DNA of 16,647 nucleotides from Chloroflexota bacterium (GTDB lineage: Bacteria > Chloroflexota > Ktedonobacteria > Ktedonobacterales > Ktedonobacteraceae). The number at the start of each line of letters is the position of its first letter. The stretch's first letter is position 1. The position numbers and the translations under genes were made by a program. Where the stretch lies: assembly GCA_902810755.1 (NCBI GenBank), contig CADDYT010000143.1:1-16647 (forward strand). Reading direction: 5' to 3'. Positions 10,601 to 16,647 of the stretch are shown one piece after another. Below the pieces are notes generated by a model, which had not been told where the DNA came from, did not search any database, and was given only the letters and a program-made list of their open reading frames with translations.

Positions 10601-10989
10601 TGCGTCTCATCATCGGCGACGGCGGGAGCTTGCTGGTCTGCCGCCGTCGGTGCTTGCCCATTCTGTTTCGATGAGGATGAAGTTGCGTGGTCAACGACGC
10701 GCACACCGGGGAGCAGGGCGCGAAAACCCCAGGGGGTGCCGTCCTCATGTTGCATCAGGCACTTTTCGGCCAGCCTGGTCAGCGTTTCCTCTGATATATG
10801 GTGTTGCTGCGCTATCCTGTCCAGAGGGGCGCCGGTGGTAAAATAGGCTTCAAGGGCGGATTTCTGTTTCAGAAAACGTCTTTTTGCTCGCTCACCCAGC
10901 CGGGAAATATCGGCCTCTTTCCACAGCGTAATATCCTGCCTGGCCCTGGCAGTTACCGGAGAATCCTGTACTTGCATATCAGGCAACAT
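7663..10989 (-). CDS. DUF4012-type membrane protein with HTH-like N-terminus (1108 residues)
   Basis: Four parts can be seen. Residues 1-100 include a helix-turn-helix-like segment (about 51-80) followed by WGFRALLPG. Residues 101-345 are low-complexity, acidic and rich in Ala, Glu, Thr and Gln. A basic stretch (360-390) leads into one membrane helix at 391-413, so the N-terminal part should be cytoplasmic. The rest is extracytoplasmic and carries the DUF4012 pattern around 605-665 (LLGVGQPRRFLVQ, then AELRPSGGFAGQYG). A Gly/Asn/Ser/Thr linker (948-974) sits between cysteines 942, 975, 989 and 1036, which could form disulfides. Function of DUF4012 is unknown; in other phyla it is linked to envelope or exopolysaccharide loci (from memory). 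GGAGGT lies only 2-3 nt before the ATG, but an in-frame TGA four codons upstream excludes longer starts; the ATG at 10977 is an alternative. No terminator is seen before the valS promoter. Confidence 0.85.
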   Translation of the reverse strand: MLPDMQVQDSPVTARARQDITLWKEADISRLGERAKRRFLKQKSALEAYFTTGAPLDRIAQQHHISEETLTRLAEKCLMQHEDGTPWGFRALLPGVRVVDHATSSSSKQNGQAPTAADQQAPAVADDETQEHTVDAPSLPMTDEQFVISPAPVTALEAVERDEAASTRTEEIAETAAAEEDVDTAKREAVIPDPSIATLVIPETPAADIEDDETESIAAMANNTAEEQEQEPLDDRFLPGTPPIDPVGADVSVSTEFEEEDNQQQDQTQDQLPAVENTEVPATGGTSESEPESETAAEHPEEAGVQLDAPELAVERLESEDGETGADNENKPPAGTFIITDTPGMFVARPEHVMVRAGRRSTLPRRVIEQRRYVYRHWQREAQQQRRKRLRTILATSLIVALLVLVALPAALGLAAYSAYSNVRGVAMDGVDRLLKVKTILSVARSDPMAALDVTKLQQAQVEFKGAESDFVQLEQLLNRPGIQATVNQFSPKYGSELVMAQRLVRVGLDVSRMGNEVSNVALMGANLLHSSPLSSSSNKPLITVADVSSIEGALVHALYYIDDIQAQMSQVPLQDLPISTSQKAELAAVMPLLPKARDYIVQVQGMVGLVAWLLGVGQPRRFLVQTLDSAELRPSGGFAGQYGILQIQDGRIAPFTLRDVALLDYAGNGSELVSNGPGLGRSAPPQYRSWMNFGYFGLRDSNLSGDYPTTARLNMQIFQDEGGGPVDGDIELTPAVISHVLLVTGPIKVAEYNDVVTAQNLENKLHYYQQNYAAIAVEKQKTNNSSNEARKAFTSLVGQLLMSKVRHLPVSKLIQIGKYALQDIKSRDLQIYFTNPAAEAWLVEHGYSGAMSTFSQTDGFMVVQANISISKASQYVHTTEQDQITLDAHGGATHTLTITLNYQQTGPVYGFDTYADYVRIYAPAGSQFLWGDGFDTGKPLCKPTASGKGNGNGNGSGTDTGSGTGSGTGTTTGCSQYNTSFPDSARYCPNGDYRLGDRFTNLAWPIDSLGPPTQMTSDLPGRAMWGGLTETPKNCITTITVSYYVPHAVRHVAGQPVYALMVQKQGGYIPTVDITIDTGAIKGLKPYHYNGKLSADKLITLTVPPKK

Positions 10990-11182
10990 GCACCTCCGTC
11001 ATGCGTCATTTCCTATTCTATCGTTTAGAGATTTCCGTTATAGTTGCGCTATGTTCGTGAATATAGATACCTTCTCGCCAGCAAACCCGCTACTGGTAGG
11101 ACCAATCGACCGGTAACGTGGGCAAAAACAACATTCCTCTATGATAGCAGCCCGAACCGGTGGATATTCATACCTCCCCTCT

Positions 11183-11211
11183 ATAATAAGAGACGCACAA
11201 AGGGGCGGGAA
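11183..11211 (-). promoter_or_regulatory. Weak candidate promoter for the DUF4012 gene
   Basis: On the minus strand TATTAT (11183-11188) lies 17 bp after TTCCCG (11206-11211). The -10 is good and the -35 poor. It would give a leader of nearly 190 nt. Confidence 0.3.
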
Positions 11212-11271
11212 TGTTGCACATCTATCTAAATTTGCTAATCTATGAGCTTTTATGCTACAATAGGGCCACCA

Positions 11272-11304
11272 GGGATATTGTTCCCCTTTCTTATACAATA
11301 TCCC
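11272..11304. repeat. 10-bp hairpin downstream of the M1 aminopeptidase gene
   Basis: GGGATATTGT (11272-11281) is complementary to ACAATATCCC (11295-11304) around a 13-nt loop, 30 nt past the aminopeptidase stop on the minus strand. No T-run follows on either strand, so a terminator role is weak. Confidence 0.5.
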
Positions 11305-11333
11305 CGGTTCCCCCGTCGCTTTGCCTGTCGATG

Positions 11334-14015
11334 TTACTTCACACGCGCTTCCAGCGCGCCGAGTTGTTCCTTCAGCTTGCGGTTCTCCTCGCGCACTTCG
11401 TCCAGGTCTTTGCGCAGTTGTTTCAACTGTTCGTCGGTTTTGTCGCCGGAACGCAGACTGTGGGCGGCTTCGCGCATGGCGCGCTGCACTGCCGTTTCCA
11501 GTTCGCGGCTGGCGACGCTTTCCAGCGGGCCAATGGCGCGTTTCTCGCCAAGCAGTGCCAGCGCCCTGGCGGCGGCGGCGCGTACCGGCGGCCAGCTATC
11601 ATGCTCAACAGCCTCGATCAGTGCAGTGACGGCTCGCTGCCGCGCTTCCTCACTGTAGAGATGGCGATTGTGCGCCAGCGCATTCAACCCTCTGGCGGCG
11701 GCGATGCGCAGCGTTGGGTGGCGCGTGGCGTCGGTGAGATAGGGCGTAATGATCTCGACCACACGGTCTTCGCCCGTCGCGGCCAGTCCGGCGAAGATGC
11801 TGGCCTGCACTGTATGCATCCATGAAGGGCTGTCAATGCCCTTGAGCAGTCGCTCGACCGCGTCTGAGGTGCGCGTTTTGCCCAGGGAGCGCGCGGCGGC
11901 CCCCTCCACCAGGTAGCTGACATCGCCTGCCTCAAGTAGCGAGGCCAGGGCTGTGGCAGAACGCTGTGCCAGTTCGGGCTGTGTTGGCTGCGCATAGCGG
12001 CCCAGCGCGTCCGCAATGGCTGCACGCACGCGCGAGAACTGGCGAGCATCCAGTTCTTGCAGCGCCTGCAGCAGTAGCTCCTGCGCCTGCGCGCTGCCAA
12101 CTTCGGCCAGGGCTTCAGCGGCAGCGATGCGCACGCCCCAGAAGGCGTCGTTGAGCAGCGATTGGGACAGCGCCTTCACGCTCTCTTCGTCGCCCTGCTT
12201 GCCCAGTTCCTCTGCCGCCTCGATGCGGCCCAGCACATCGGGGTCGTGCGCAAGCTGGTAGCGCAGCATCTTGCTGGAGCGTTCAAATTTGAGCGTCTTC
12301 AGTAGCCAGCCGTCAGGGTCGAAGCGTACCATCACCGGCTCGCGCTCCAGCGGCACGTAGAAGGTCTGCTCCACCTGCCCGTCTTCGCCCGCGACCACGC
12401 GCATGGAGACCGTGCGCGTCTCCGTCGTGTTCTCGGCTTTTGCCGCCTCGTCTGAGGTGGGAACGGTGAAGGCCAGATCAACAGGCGTGACGAAGCAGGG
12501 AGTGAGATCATCTACCTGCTGCGTCTGCTTGATCTTCACCTTCGCCATGTGATGCTCGTTATCCCAGGAGTAGTTGACTTCAAAGGCCGGATAGCCGCCG
12601 GAGTAGACCCATTGCTGGAAGAATTGGGCGAGGCTGCGGCCCGTCACCTCCTCCAGCGTGCGCTCCAGGTCTGCCGTGATGACTTCGCGCTCGCGATAGC
12701 GGTTCAGGTAGGCATTGATGGCGCGGCGGAAGGTCTTTTCGCCTAGCTGGTGGCGCAGCATGTGCAGCACCCAGCCGCCCTTGTTGTACATATGCCCATC
12801 GAACAACTCGAAGCCATCGTTATGATAGACGTGGTAGACAATGGGGCGGCGATACTCGCTGTCTTCGGCCAGATAGCCCTTTTTGAGCGCGAGCATGGAA
12901 TACTTGAAGTAATCATTCCCCTGGTCGTGTTCGCCCCACAATTCCTCAAAGTAGGTGGCGAAGCCTTCGTTGAGCCAGCCGTTGGGCCAGTCACGACAGG
13001 TGACAAGGTCGCCGAACCACTGGTGGGCCAGTTCGTGCGCCACAACGGGGACAAGGTCGATATCCAGCGCAGCCTTCTGATCGGGGACGAGGGCGAAGCT
13101 GTGCGTGGTCGCGCTGGTATGCTCCATCGCACCCGTGTAGATTTCCACCACCGTCTGCGCGTATTTGCTGTAGGGGTACTCGACGCCGGTATATTCAGAG
13201 AAGAAACGCATCATTTGCGGCGTTTTGCCCATGTAGAGCGGTGCGTCGTCCTTGCGATCGTGTCGGATGTAGTAGGTAACGGGGATATCGTTATAGGAGT
13301 CCTCGATGACCGCGAAATCGCCGACGACCAGGGAGACCAGGTAGGCCGCGTGGGGAATGTCGTGCAGCCAGTGATGGGTCTTCGTCGCGCCGTGATCGAT
13401 GACTTCCAGCAGCCTGCCGTTGGAGATGGTCTGGAACTGGGCGGGAACGGTGACGATGATTTCGGTGGTGGCGCGGTCGTTGGGCGCGTCGTGGCAGGGA
13501 AACCAGTAGCTGTGGTAGCGCGGCTGGCCGAATGTCCACGCATGCACCGGGCGTGTCGGGTCTTCCGGCGTCGGCTTCATGAAGTGCAGGCCCGTGCGCG
13601 GCTTCGCGTGGTACTGCACCGCCAGCGTAAACTCCTCCCCGTGCGTGTAGGGGCGAGCCAGCGTCACCAGCAGTTGCTTGCCGTTGGTGCTGAACTGCTG
13701 CTCTTTGCCATCCAGCGTCACGCGCTCAACATGCAGTTCCACCGCGTCAAAGCTGATGGTGGAAACCTCGTCGTAGAGCGCGGAAAAGGTAGTGTAGACC
13801 GTGCCGCTGACCGTCTCCTGCTCGAAGTCCAACGCGATGTCCAGCCTGACATGTTTCACATCGGCGGGCCGGTCAGGGGCATACTGCACGCGGTCGCCGG
13901 GCAGTTCAAAATTGCGTGCCTTCGGGGTGGGCGTCAGGCGGTAGCCCTGCTGGAAGTACAGCAGGCTATAGCCGTCGCCGAGGGCAAAGTCAAGACTACG
14001 ATTACAGATGTGCAA
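11334..14015 (-). CDS. M1 family zinc aminopeptidase with C-terminal HEAT repeats
   Basis: This 893-residue metallopeptidase should remove N-terminal residues from peptides in the cytoplasm; no signal peptide is seen. The beta-sandwich N-domain covers about 40-250. The catalytic domain has the exopeptidase motif as GAMEH (295-299) instead of the common GAMEN, zinc site HELAH (327-331) with E350 as third ligand, catalytic E328, and Y410 (YNKGG), the likely transition-state tyrosine. After a beta domain, residues 580-855 form alpha-helical HEAT-like repeats with recurring RxAAAxAL patterns, and 861-893 form a charged coiled coil. The start codon is TTG at 14015, chosen because AAGGAGGT lies 6 nt upstream and no ATG or GTG is better placed. 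It diverges from the UbiB-family gene. The family assignment is firm; the exact peptide specificity is not. Confidence 0.93.
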   Translation of the reverse strand: MHICNRSLDFALGDGYSLLYFQQGYRLTPTPKARNFELPGDRVQYAPDRPADVKHVRLDIALDFEQETVSGTVYTTFSALYDEVSTISFDAVELHVERVTLDGKEQQFSTNGKQLLVTLARPYTHGEEFTLAVQYHAKPRTGLHFMKPTPEDPTRPVHAWTFGQPRYHSYWFPCHDAPNDRATTEIIVTVPAQFQTISNGRLLEVIDHGATKTHHWLHDIPHAAYLVSLVVGDFAVIEDSYNDIPVTYYIRHDRKDDAPLYMGKTPQMMRFFSEYTGVEYPYSKYAQTVVEIYTGAMEHTSATTHSFALVPDQKAALDIDLVPVVAHELAHQWFGDLVTCRDWPNGWLNEGFATYFEELWGEHDQGNDYFKYSMLALKKGYLAEDSEYRRPIVYHVYHNDGFELFDGHMYNKGGWVLHMLRHQLGEKTFRRAINAYLNRYREREVITADLERTLEEVTGRSLAQFFQQWVYSGGYPAFEVNYSWDNEHHMAKVKIKQTQQVDDLTPCFVTPVDLAFTVPTSDEAAKAENTTETRTVSMRVVAGEDGQVEQTFYVPLEREPVMVRFDPDGWLLKTLKFERSSKMLRYQLAHDPDVLGRIEAAEELGKQGDEESVKALSQSLLNDAFWGVRIAAAEALAEVGSAQAQELLLQALQELDARQFSRVRAAIADALGRYAQPTQPELAQRSATALASLLEAGDVSYLVEGAAARSLGKTRTSDAVERLLKGIDSPSWMHTVQASIFAGLAATGEDRVVEIITPYLTDATRHPTLRIAAARGLNALAHNRHLYSEEARQRAVTALIEAVEHDSWPPVRAAAARALALLGEKRAIGPLESVASRELETAVQRAMREAAHSLRSGDKTDEQLKQLRKDLDEVREENRKLKEQLGALEARVK

Positions 14016-14021
14016 AGCGAA

Positions 14022-14029
14022 ACCTCCTT
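14022..14029 (-). promoter_or_regulatory. Near-perfect Shine-Dalgarno selecting a TTG start
   Basis: AAGGAGGT on the minus strand, 6 nt before the TTG at 14013-14015, supports a non-ATG start for the M1 aminopeptidase. Confidence 0.8.
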
Positions 14030-14072
14030 ATAAGGCACTCAAACTCTTCACTCGTCGCGGACGTACATGATA

Positions 14073-14081
14073 TGGTATGCT
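14073..14081 (+). promoter_or_regulatory. Candidate extended -10 promoter for the UbiB-family gene
   Basis: TG-G-TATGCT forms an extended -10 element, with the hexamer at 14076-14081. A -35 is not clear. Transcription would begin near 14088, downstream of the ATG at 14067, which favours the ATG at 14115 as the true start. A divergent promoter for the aminopeptidase must share this 100-bp region but I cannot place it. Confidence 0.4.
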
Positions 14082-14114
14082 ATATGCCACTATCTCACGA
14101 CGAAAGGGTCAACT

Positions 14115-15836
14115 ATGGGTGTCAGAACGACACGAATCAATAGATTTTCGCAGGTGGTTCGTTTCCTTCGCGTCTCGCGTCTCCTGCTCTGGACAATCTG
14201 GGTCATCTATCGTGAGCGGCGGCGCGTGATTCGAGCGCGCGAACGCGGCCACTACGACGTGCGCCCCAACATCGAGGTGCTGATCCGCGTGCTGGTGGCT
14301 TTCCGCCAGACGGCCATCAAGCTCGGCGTGTTGATGATTAAACTGGGGCAATTCCTCAGTTCGCGCGCCGACCTGCTGCCGGAAGAGGCGCTGGCCGTTC
14401 TCGGCTCCCTGCAAGACGAAGTGCCGCCTGCGCCGTTCAGCCATGTGGTCAGCGTGGTCGAAACCGAACTGGGTAAGCCGATAGACCAGGTGTTCAGCAC
14501 CTTTGAGCGCAAATGTACGGCGGCAGCCTCGCTTGGGCAGGTCCATAAGGCGGTCCTTGCCGCTACGGGCGAAGAGGTAGCCGTCAAGATTCAGCGTCCC
14601 AACATCGATCAGCTTGTACGTTCCGACTTGAGTACGCTCAAGTTTGTCATCTGGGTGATTAACCGCTTTGTGGACACCAGCGAGTTTATCGACCTCATGG
14701 GCGTCTATCGCGAATTTAAACGCACCGTCTATGAAGAGATAGACTACGTGACAGAAGCGGCTAACGCGCAGCGTTTTCGCGAGATGTTCAAAGATGATCC
14801 TACCATCTATATTCCGCGTGTCTACGAGGATTATACAACACGGCGTATTCTTGTGCTAGAGTGGATTGACGGTATCAAGATCAACGACTATGCAGCCATC
14901 GAGGCGGCTGGCATCAGTCGGCTTGAGGTAGCGAAGCGCACGGTGCAGACCTACTTTTATCAGTTTTTCGAGGCCGGTTTCTTCCATGCCGACCCGCACC
15001 CCGGCAACATCTTCGTCAAGCCAGGCCCGCCCGGCAGCGGTCCCATCATCGCCTTTGTCGATTTTGGCATGGTCGGCACGATCACGAAAAGCATGAAGAA
15101 GGCCATGAAAGACCTGTTTCTCAGCTTTCTCGCCCGTGACTCGCACTCGCTTGTTGAGGCGCTGGCAAAACTGGGCTTCATCGGCGATGGGGCGAACATG
15201 GCCGCCATTGAGCGCGGCATGGCGATGATGATGGAGCAATACTTCGGCCTGACGCTGGGCGAGGCGCGCGACCTGGACATCCCTGAAGTCTCGCAGGATG
15301 TGGAGCAACTGCTTTATGGCCAGCCTTTCCAGATACCGGCGCAGTTCGCCTTCACGGGTCGCGCCATCGGCACACTGGTGGGGGTCGCCACCGGCCTCTC
15401 GCCGGAATTCAACTTCGTGGATGTTGCCACACCCTATGCGCGCAAATTCCTGGGCCTCGACGCCGAGGGAGCGGGCCAGACCATCCAGGAAATCCTCAAC
15501 CAGTTGCTTGACACGGGCCGCACCCTGCTGGCCCTGCCGCGCTCGCTGGAACGGGTCATCACGAAGCTGGAAACTGGTCAGATCGAGGTGCGCCTGGCCG
15601 AAAGCGCCCCCAGCGGCAGGTCGCGCCGTCGCGGTCGCCGTCATGGTCGCAACGGCAACGGGGGACGCAGCGGCAATGGCGAATCGACCGGAGCGGGCAG
15701 TCTGACCTGGGCCTTCATGTTCGTCGCCTCCCTCGGCGGCGGCATCTTCCTCACTAACATTCACCAGTTCACCGAAAGCTGGTTCTGCTTCGCCCTCGCC
15801 GGAATTACGGCGCTGGCGCTGCTGCTGCGACGATAA
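14115..15836 (+). CDS. UbiB/AarF/ADCK atypical kinase family protein
   Basis: This 573-residue protein belongs to the UbiB atypical kinase family, which in other organisms supports isoprenoid quinone biosynthesis or lipid homeostasis at membranes. Family hallmarks are present: KLGQ (76-79), the alanine-rich loop in place of a glycine-rich loop (AAASLGQ, 136-142), lysine K158 (AVKI), HADPHPGN (291-298) and DFG (316-318). An Arg/Gly/Asn-rich linker at about 500-528 leads to two C-terminal membrane segments (about 530-546 and 555-571). Most Chloroflexota make menaquinone, so a role in menaquinone or another lipid is inferred. The start at 14115 has AAAGG 7 nt upstream; an in-frame ATG at 14067 would overlap the likely promoter. 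Expression is probably monocistronic, ending in the hairpin at 15841. Confidence 0.92.
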   Translation: MGVRTTRINRFSQVVRFLRVSRLLLWTIWVIYRERRRVIRARERGHYDVRPNIEVLIRVLVAFRQTAIKLGVLMIKLGQFLSSRADLLPEEALAVLGSLQDEVPPAPFSHVVSVVETELGKPIDQVFSTFERKCTAAASLGQVHKAVLAATGEEVAVKIQRPNIDQLVRSDLSTLKFVIWVINRFVDTSEFIDLMGVYREFKRTVYEEIDYVTEAANAQRFREMFKDDPTIYIPRVYEDYTTRRILVLEWIDGIKINDYAAIEAAGISRLEVAKRTVQTYFYQFFEAGFFHADPHPGNIFVKPGPPGSGPIIAFVDFGMVGTITKSMKKAMKDLFLSFLARDSHSLVEALAKLGFIGDGANMAAIERGMAMMMEQYFGLTLGEARDLDIPEVSQDVEQLLYGQPFQIPAQFAFTGRAIGTLVGVATGLSPEFNFVDVATPYARKFLGLDAEGAGQTIQEILNQLLDTGRTLLALPRSLERVITKLETGQIEVRLAESAPSGRSRRRGRRHGRNGNGGRSGNGESTGAGSLTWAFMFVASLGGGIFLTNIHQFTESWFCFALAGITALALLLRR

Positions 15837-15840
15837 GTAT

Positions 15841-15910
15841 GTGAGAGCAGAAGAGCGTGCCAGAGAATGGCGCCGGTGCGCATTGTTCTGGCACGCTCTT
15901 CTGTTCTCAC
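15841..15910. terminator. Long hairpin between convergent genes (24-bp arms, one mismatch)
   Basis: Positions 15841-15864 pair with 15887-15910 with a single mismatch, and the 22-nt interior can pair further (AATG/CATT, GCGC/GCGC). On the plus strand the stem is followed by an A-rich run rather than T; on the minus strand the run reads as T before the stem. It most likely ends both the UbiB-family and rhodanese transcripts, but it lacks a textbook T-tract in either direction. Confidence 0.7.
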
Positions 15911-15923
15911 AGAAAAAATAGGA

Positions 15924-16337
15924 TCAGCTCCCCAGATTATCTGGTACAGGAACGGGTTCCCATGCGCCGCCGGCGGCGCGCCAGCCATCGAAGCCCATTT
16001 CCAGGTCGGCCACATCTTTGTAGCCCATTTTTTGTAGTACATCTGCCGCCAGGGCCGAGCGCAGGCCGCCGGCGCAGTAGAGAATGATCTTTTTATCCGG
16101 CTGCATAAAGGGCTTATAGTATTCTGACTGCGGGTCGGCCCAGAACTCAAGCATGCCGCGCGGCACGTGCTTCGCGCCCGGAATCGTTCCGCGCCGCCAG
16201 CGTTCGCGCACATCGCGGATATCGATAATCAGCGCCTCGCCCGAAGCCAGTTCGCGCTCCATCTCCTCCTTCGACAGCCCCCTGACGCGGCTGCGCGCAT
16301 CGGCCACCATATCCTTCACCGACAACGGTTTCTCCAT
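15924..16337 (-). CDS. Rhodanese-like domain protein
   Basis: This is a single-domain rhodanese of 137 residues, a family that transfers or carries sulfane sulfur on a persulfide cysteine, usually in the cytoplasm. The active-site loop is CAGGLR, with catalytic C88 and R93. Upstream, IIDIRDVRE (37-45) is the conserved CH2-type Asp-Arg motif and is followed by a GTIPGAKHVPRG segment typical of the family. A basic N-terminal extension of about 20 residues precedes the domain and no signal peptide is seen. A GGGGAAAG element before the ATG serves as ribosome-binding site. The gene lies 13 nt after the stop of the truncated gene upstream, so the two are likely co-transcribed. The physiological sulfur donor and acceptor cannot be told. 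Confidence 0.92.
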   Translation of the reverse strand: MEKPLSVKDMVADARSRVRGLSKEEMERELASGEALIIDIRDVRERWRRGTIPGAKHVPRGMLEFWADPQSEYYKPFMQPDKKIILYCAGGLRSALAADVLQKMGYKDVADLEMGFDGWRAAGGAWEPVPVPDNLGS

Positions 16338-16350
16338 CTCTTTCCCCTTC

Positions 16351-16647
16351 TTACGCTTCCCCTTCGTCCTCTTTCCTCTGTGTTAATCTGAAAAGCGCCC
16401 GCGAAGCCTCGTGAGCATTCTTCGCTGTACTCATTTTGAAAGTCAAGCGGCGCAAGAGCATCGGGTCATGGATGCTCTTCAGTTCTTGCTCTACGACATC
16501 CGCTATTTTCGGGAACCGCGCCTGCACAATATCGAGAATAGTCAGCCGCATCGTCTGAAGGCCCTCTTCACGGCCCTCTTCACGGCCCTCTTCGCGGCCC
16601 TCTTCACGGCCTTCTTCGCGGCCTTCTTCGCGGCCTTCTTCGCGGCC
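16351..16647 (-). CDS. C-terminal part of a GREE-repeat protein, probably Rpn-type nuclease relative (truncated by window edge)
   Basis: The frame is open to the window edge and its 5' end is missing. The visible 98 residues start with seven Gly-Arg-Glu-Glu units, then a conserved-looking helical tail (LTILDIVQARFP, then a leucine/lysine-rich helix and a charged C-terminus). From memory, such charged repeats followed by this kind of tail end the Rpn/PD-(D/E)XK nuclease-transposase proteins, which are abundant in Ktedonobacteria and cyanobacteria; the nuclease core itself is not in the window, so this is a tentative call. A shorter start at the Met at 16551 would leave out the repeats and has no ribosome-binding site, so it is less likely. 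Confidence 0.6.
   Translation of the reverse strand, partial: GREEGREEGREEGREEGREEGREEGREEGLQTMRLTILDIVQARFPKIADVVEQELKSIHDPMLLRRLTFKMSTAKNAHEASRALFRLTQRKEDEGEA
16560..16647. repeat. 12-bp tandem repeat, seven units plus a partial unit
   Basis: Units of GGCC(C/T)TCTTC(A/G)C repeat from 16560 to the window edge. On the minus strand they encode (GREE)n. All differences between units are synonymous (CGC/CGT and GAA/GAG). The array continues beyond the window. Confidence 0.95.

Larger units (their letters stand above)
10990..11333. other. 344-bp intergenic gap, relatively AT-rich
   Basis: This is the only long gap without a structured RNA. I see no convincing gene: an 86-codon minus-strand frame (11038-11298) begins with TTG, lacks a ribosome-binding site and has no recognisable content. 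The gap holds one weak minus-strand promoter candidate, one small hairpin close to the M1 aminopeptidase stop, and promoter-like AT-rich sequence on the plus strand. Confidence 0.6.

Noticed and set aside
11143..11180. Ten-codon minus-strand frame as a leader peptide for the DUF4012 gene
   Set aside because: The GGAGG is only 1 nt from the ATG, the peptide has no regulatory residue run and no attenuator hairpin follows.
11038..11298. 86-codon minus-strand frame in the 10990-11333 gap
   Set aside because: It has a TTG start, no Shine-Dalgarno and no family resemblance.
12750..14033. 427-codon plus-strand open frame opposite the M1 aminopeptidase
   Set aside because: High GC coding sequence often leaves long antisense frames; it covers the zinc site of the real gene and shows no family motif.
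14067..14114. Upstream ATG for the UbiB-family gene
   Set aside because: No ribosome-binding site precedes it, the extra 16 residues have no family similarity, and it lies upstream of the likely promoter start.
14856..15764. 302-codon minus-strand open frame opposite the UbiB-family gene
   Set aside because: It is antisense to conserved kinase motifs, has no ribosome-binding site and no recognisable content.

Overview
The window looks like a chromosomal segment of a bacterium in the Chloroflexota, most likely the class Ktedonobacteria. The case is indirect: moderately high GC, a Firmicutes-style T-box leader in front of valS, a very long DUF4012-type membrane protein with a helix-turn-helix-like N-terminus, and a truncated gene at the right edge with Gly-Arg-Glu-Glu repeats of the sort I associate with Rpn-type nuclease/transposase relatives in that class. 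Taxonomy is inference; no rRNA or tRNA gene is present to anchor it.

Layout, left to right. 1-223: a 37-bp-armed perfect inverted repeat, then a 27-bp tandem array that overlaps the 3' end of an unrecognised 176-residue gene (216-746, minus). 747-888 is a divergent intergenic region. 889-2064 (plus) is an M20 zinc peptidase of the carboxypeptidase G2 type. A 40-bp-armed palindromic repeat element (2150-2255) separates it from an ABC exporter half-transporter (2331-4352, plus). The exporter converges on valS (4432-7170, minus), and a 40-bp perfect palindrome between them carries both stop codons. valS is preceded by a complete T-box system: promoter, Stem I with a GUC specifier, T-box sequence and terminator (7255-7624). 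Upstream of that lie the DUF4012 protein (7663-10989, minus), an AT-richer gap (10990-11333), and an M1 aminopeptidase with C-terminal HEAT repeats (11334-14015, minus, TTG start). The aminopeptidase diverges from a UbiB/AarF atypical kinase (14115-15836, plus). The kinase converges through another long hairpin on a rhodanese-domain protein (15924-16337, minus). The rhodanese gene lies 13 nt downstream of a gene cut by the window edge (16351-16647, minus).

Functionally this is mostly housekeeping and accessory metabolism: peptide and amino-acid turnover (M20, M1), valine-responsive tRNA charging (valS with T-box), membrane export (ABC), a membrane-linked atypical kinase and a sulfur-transfer-type domain. 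I see no operon resembling a new defence or biosynthetic system. The least ordinary features are the long near-perfect hairpins at several gene ends, the palindrome that supplies both convergent stop codons, the tandem array that multiplies in-frame stop codons behind the first gene, a 58-residue insert inside the ABC nucleotide-binding domain, and the chimeric architecture of the DUF4012 protein.
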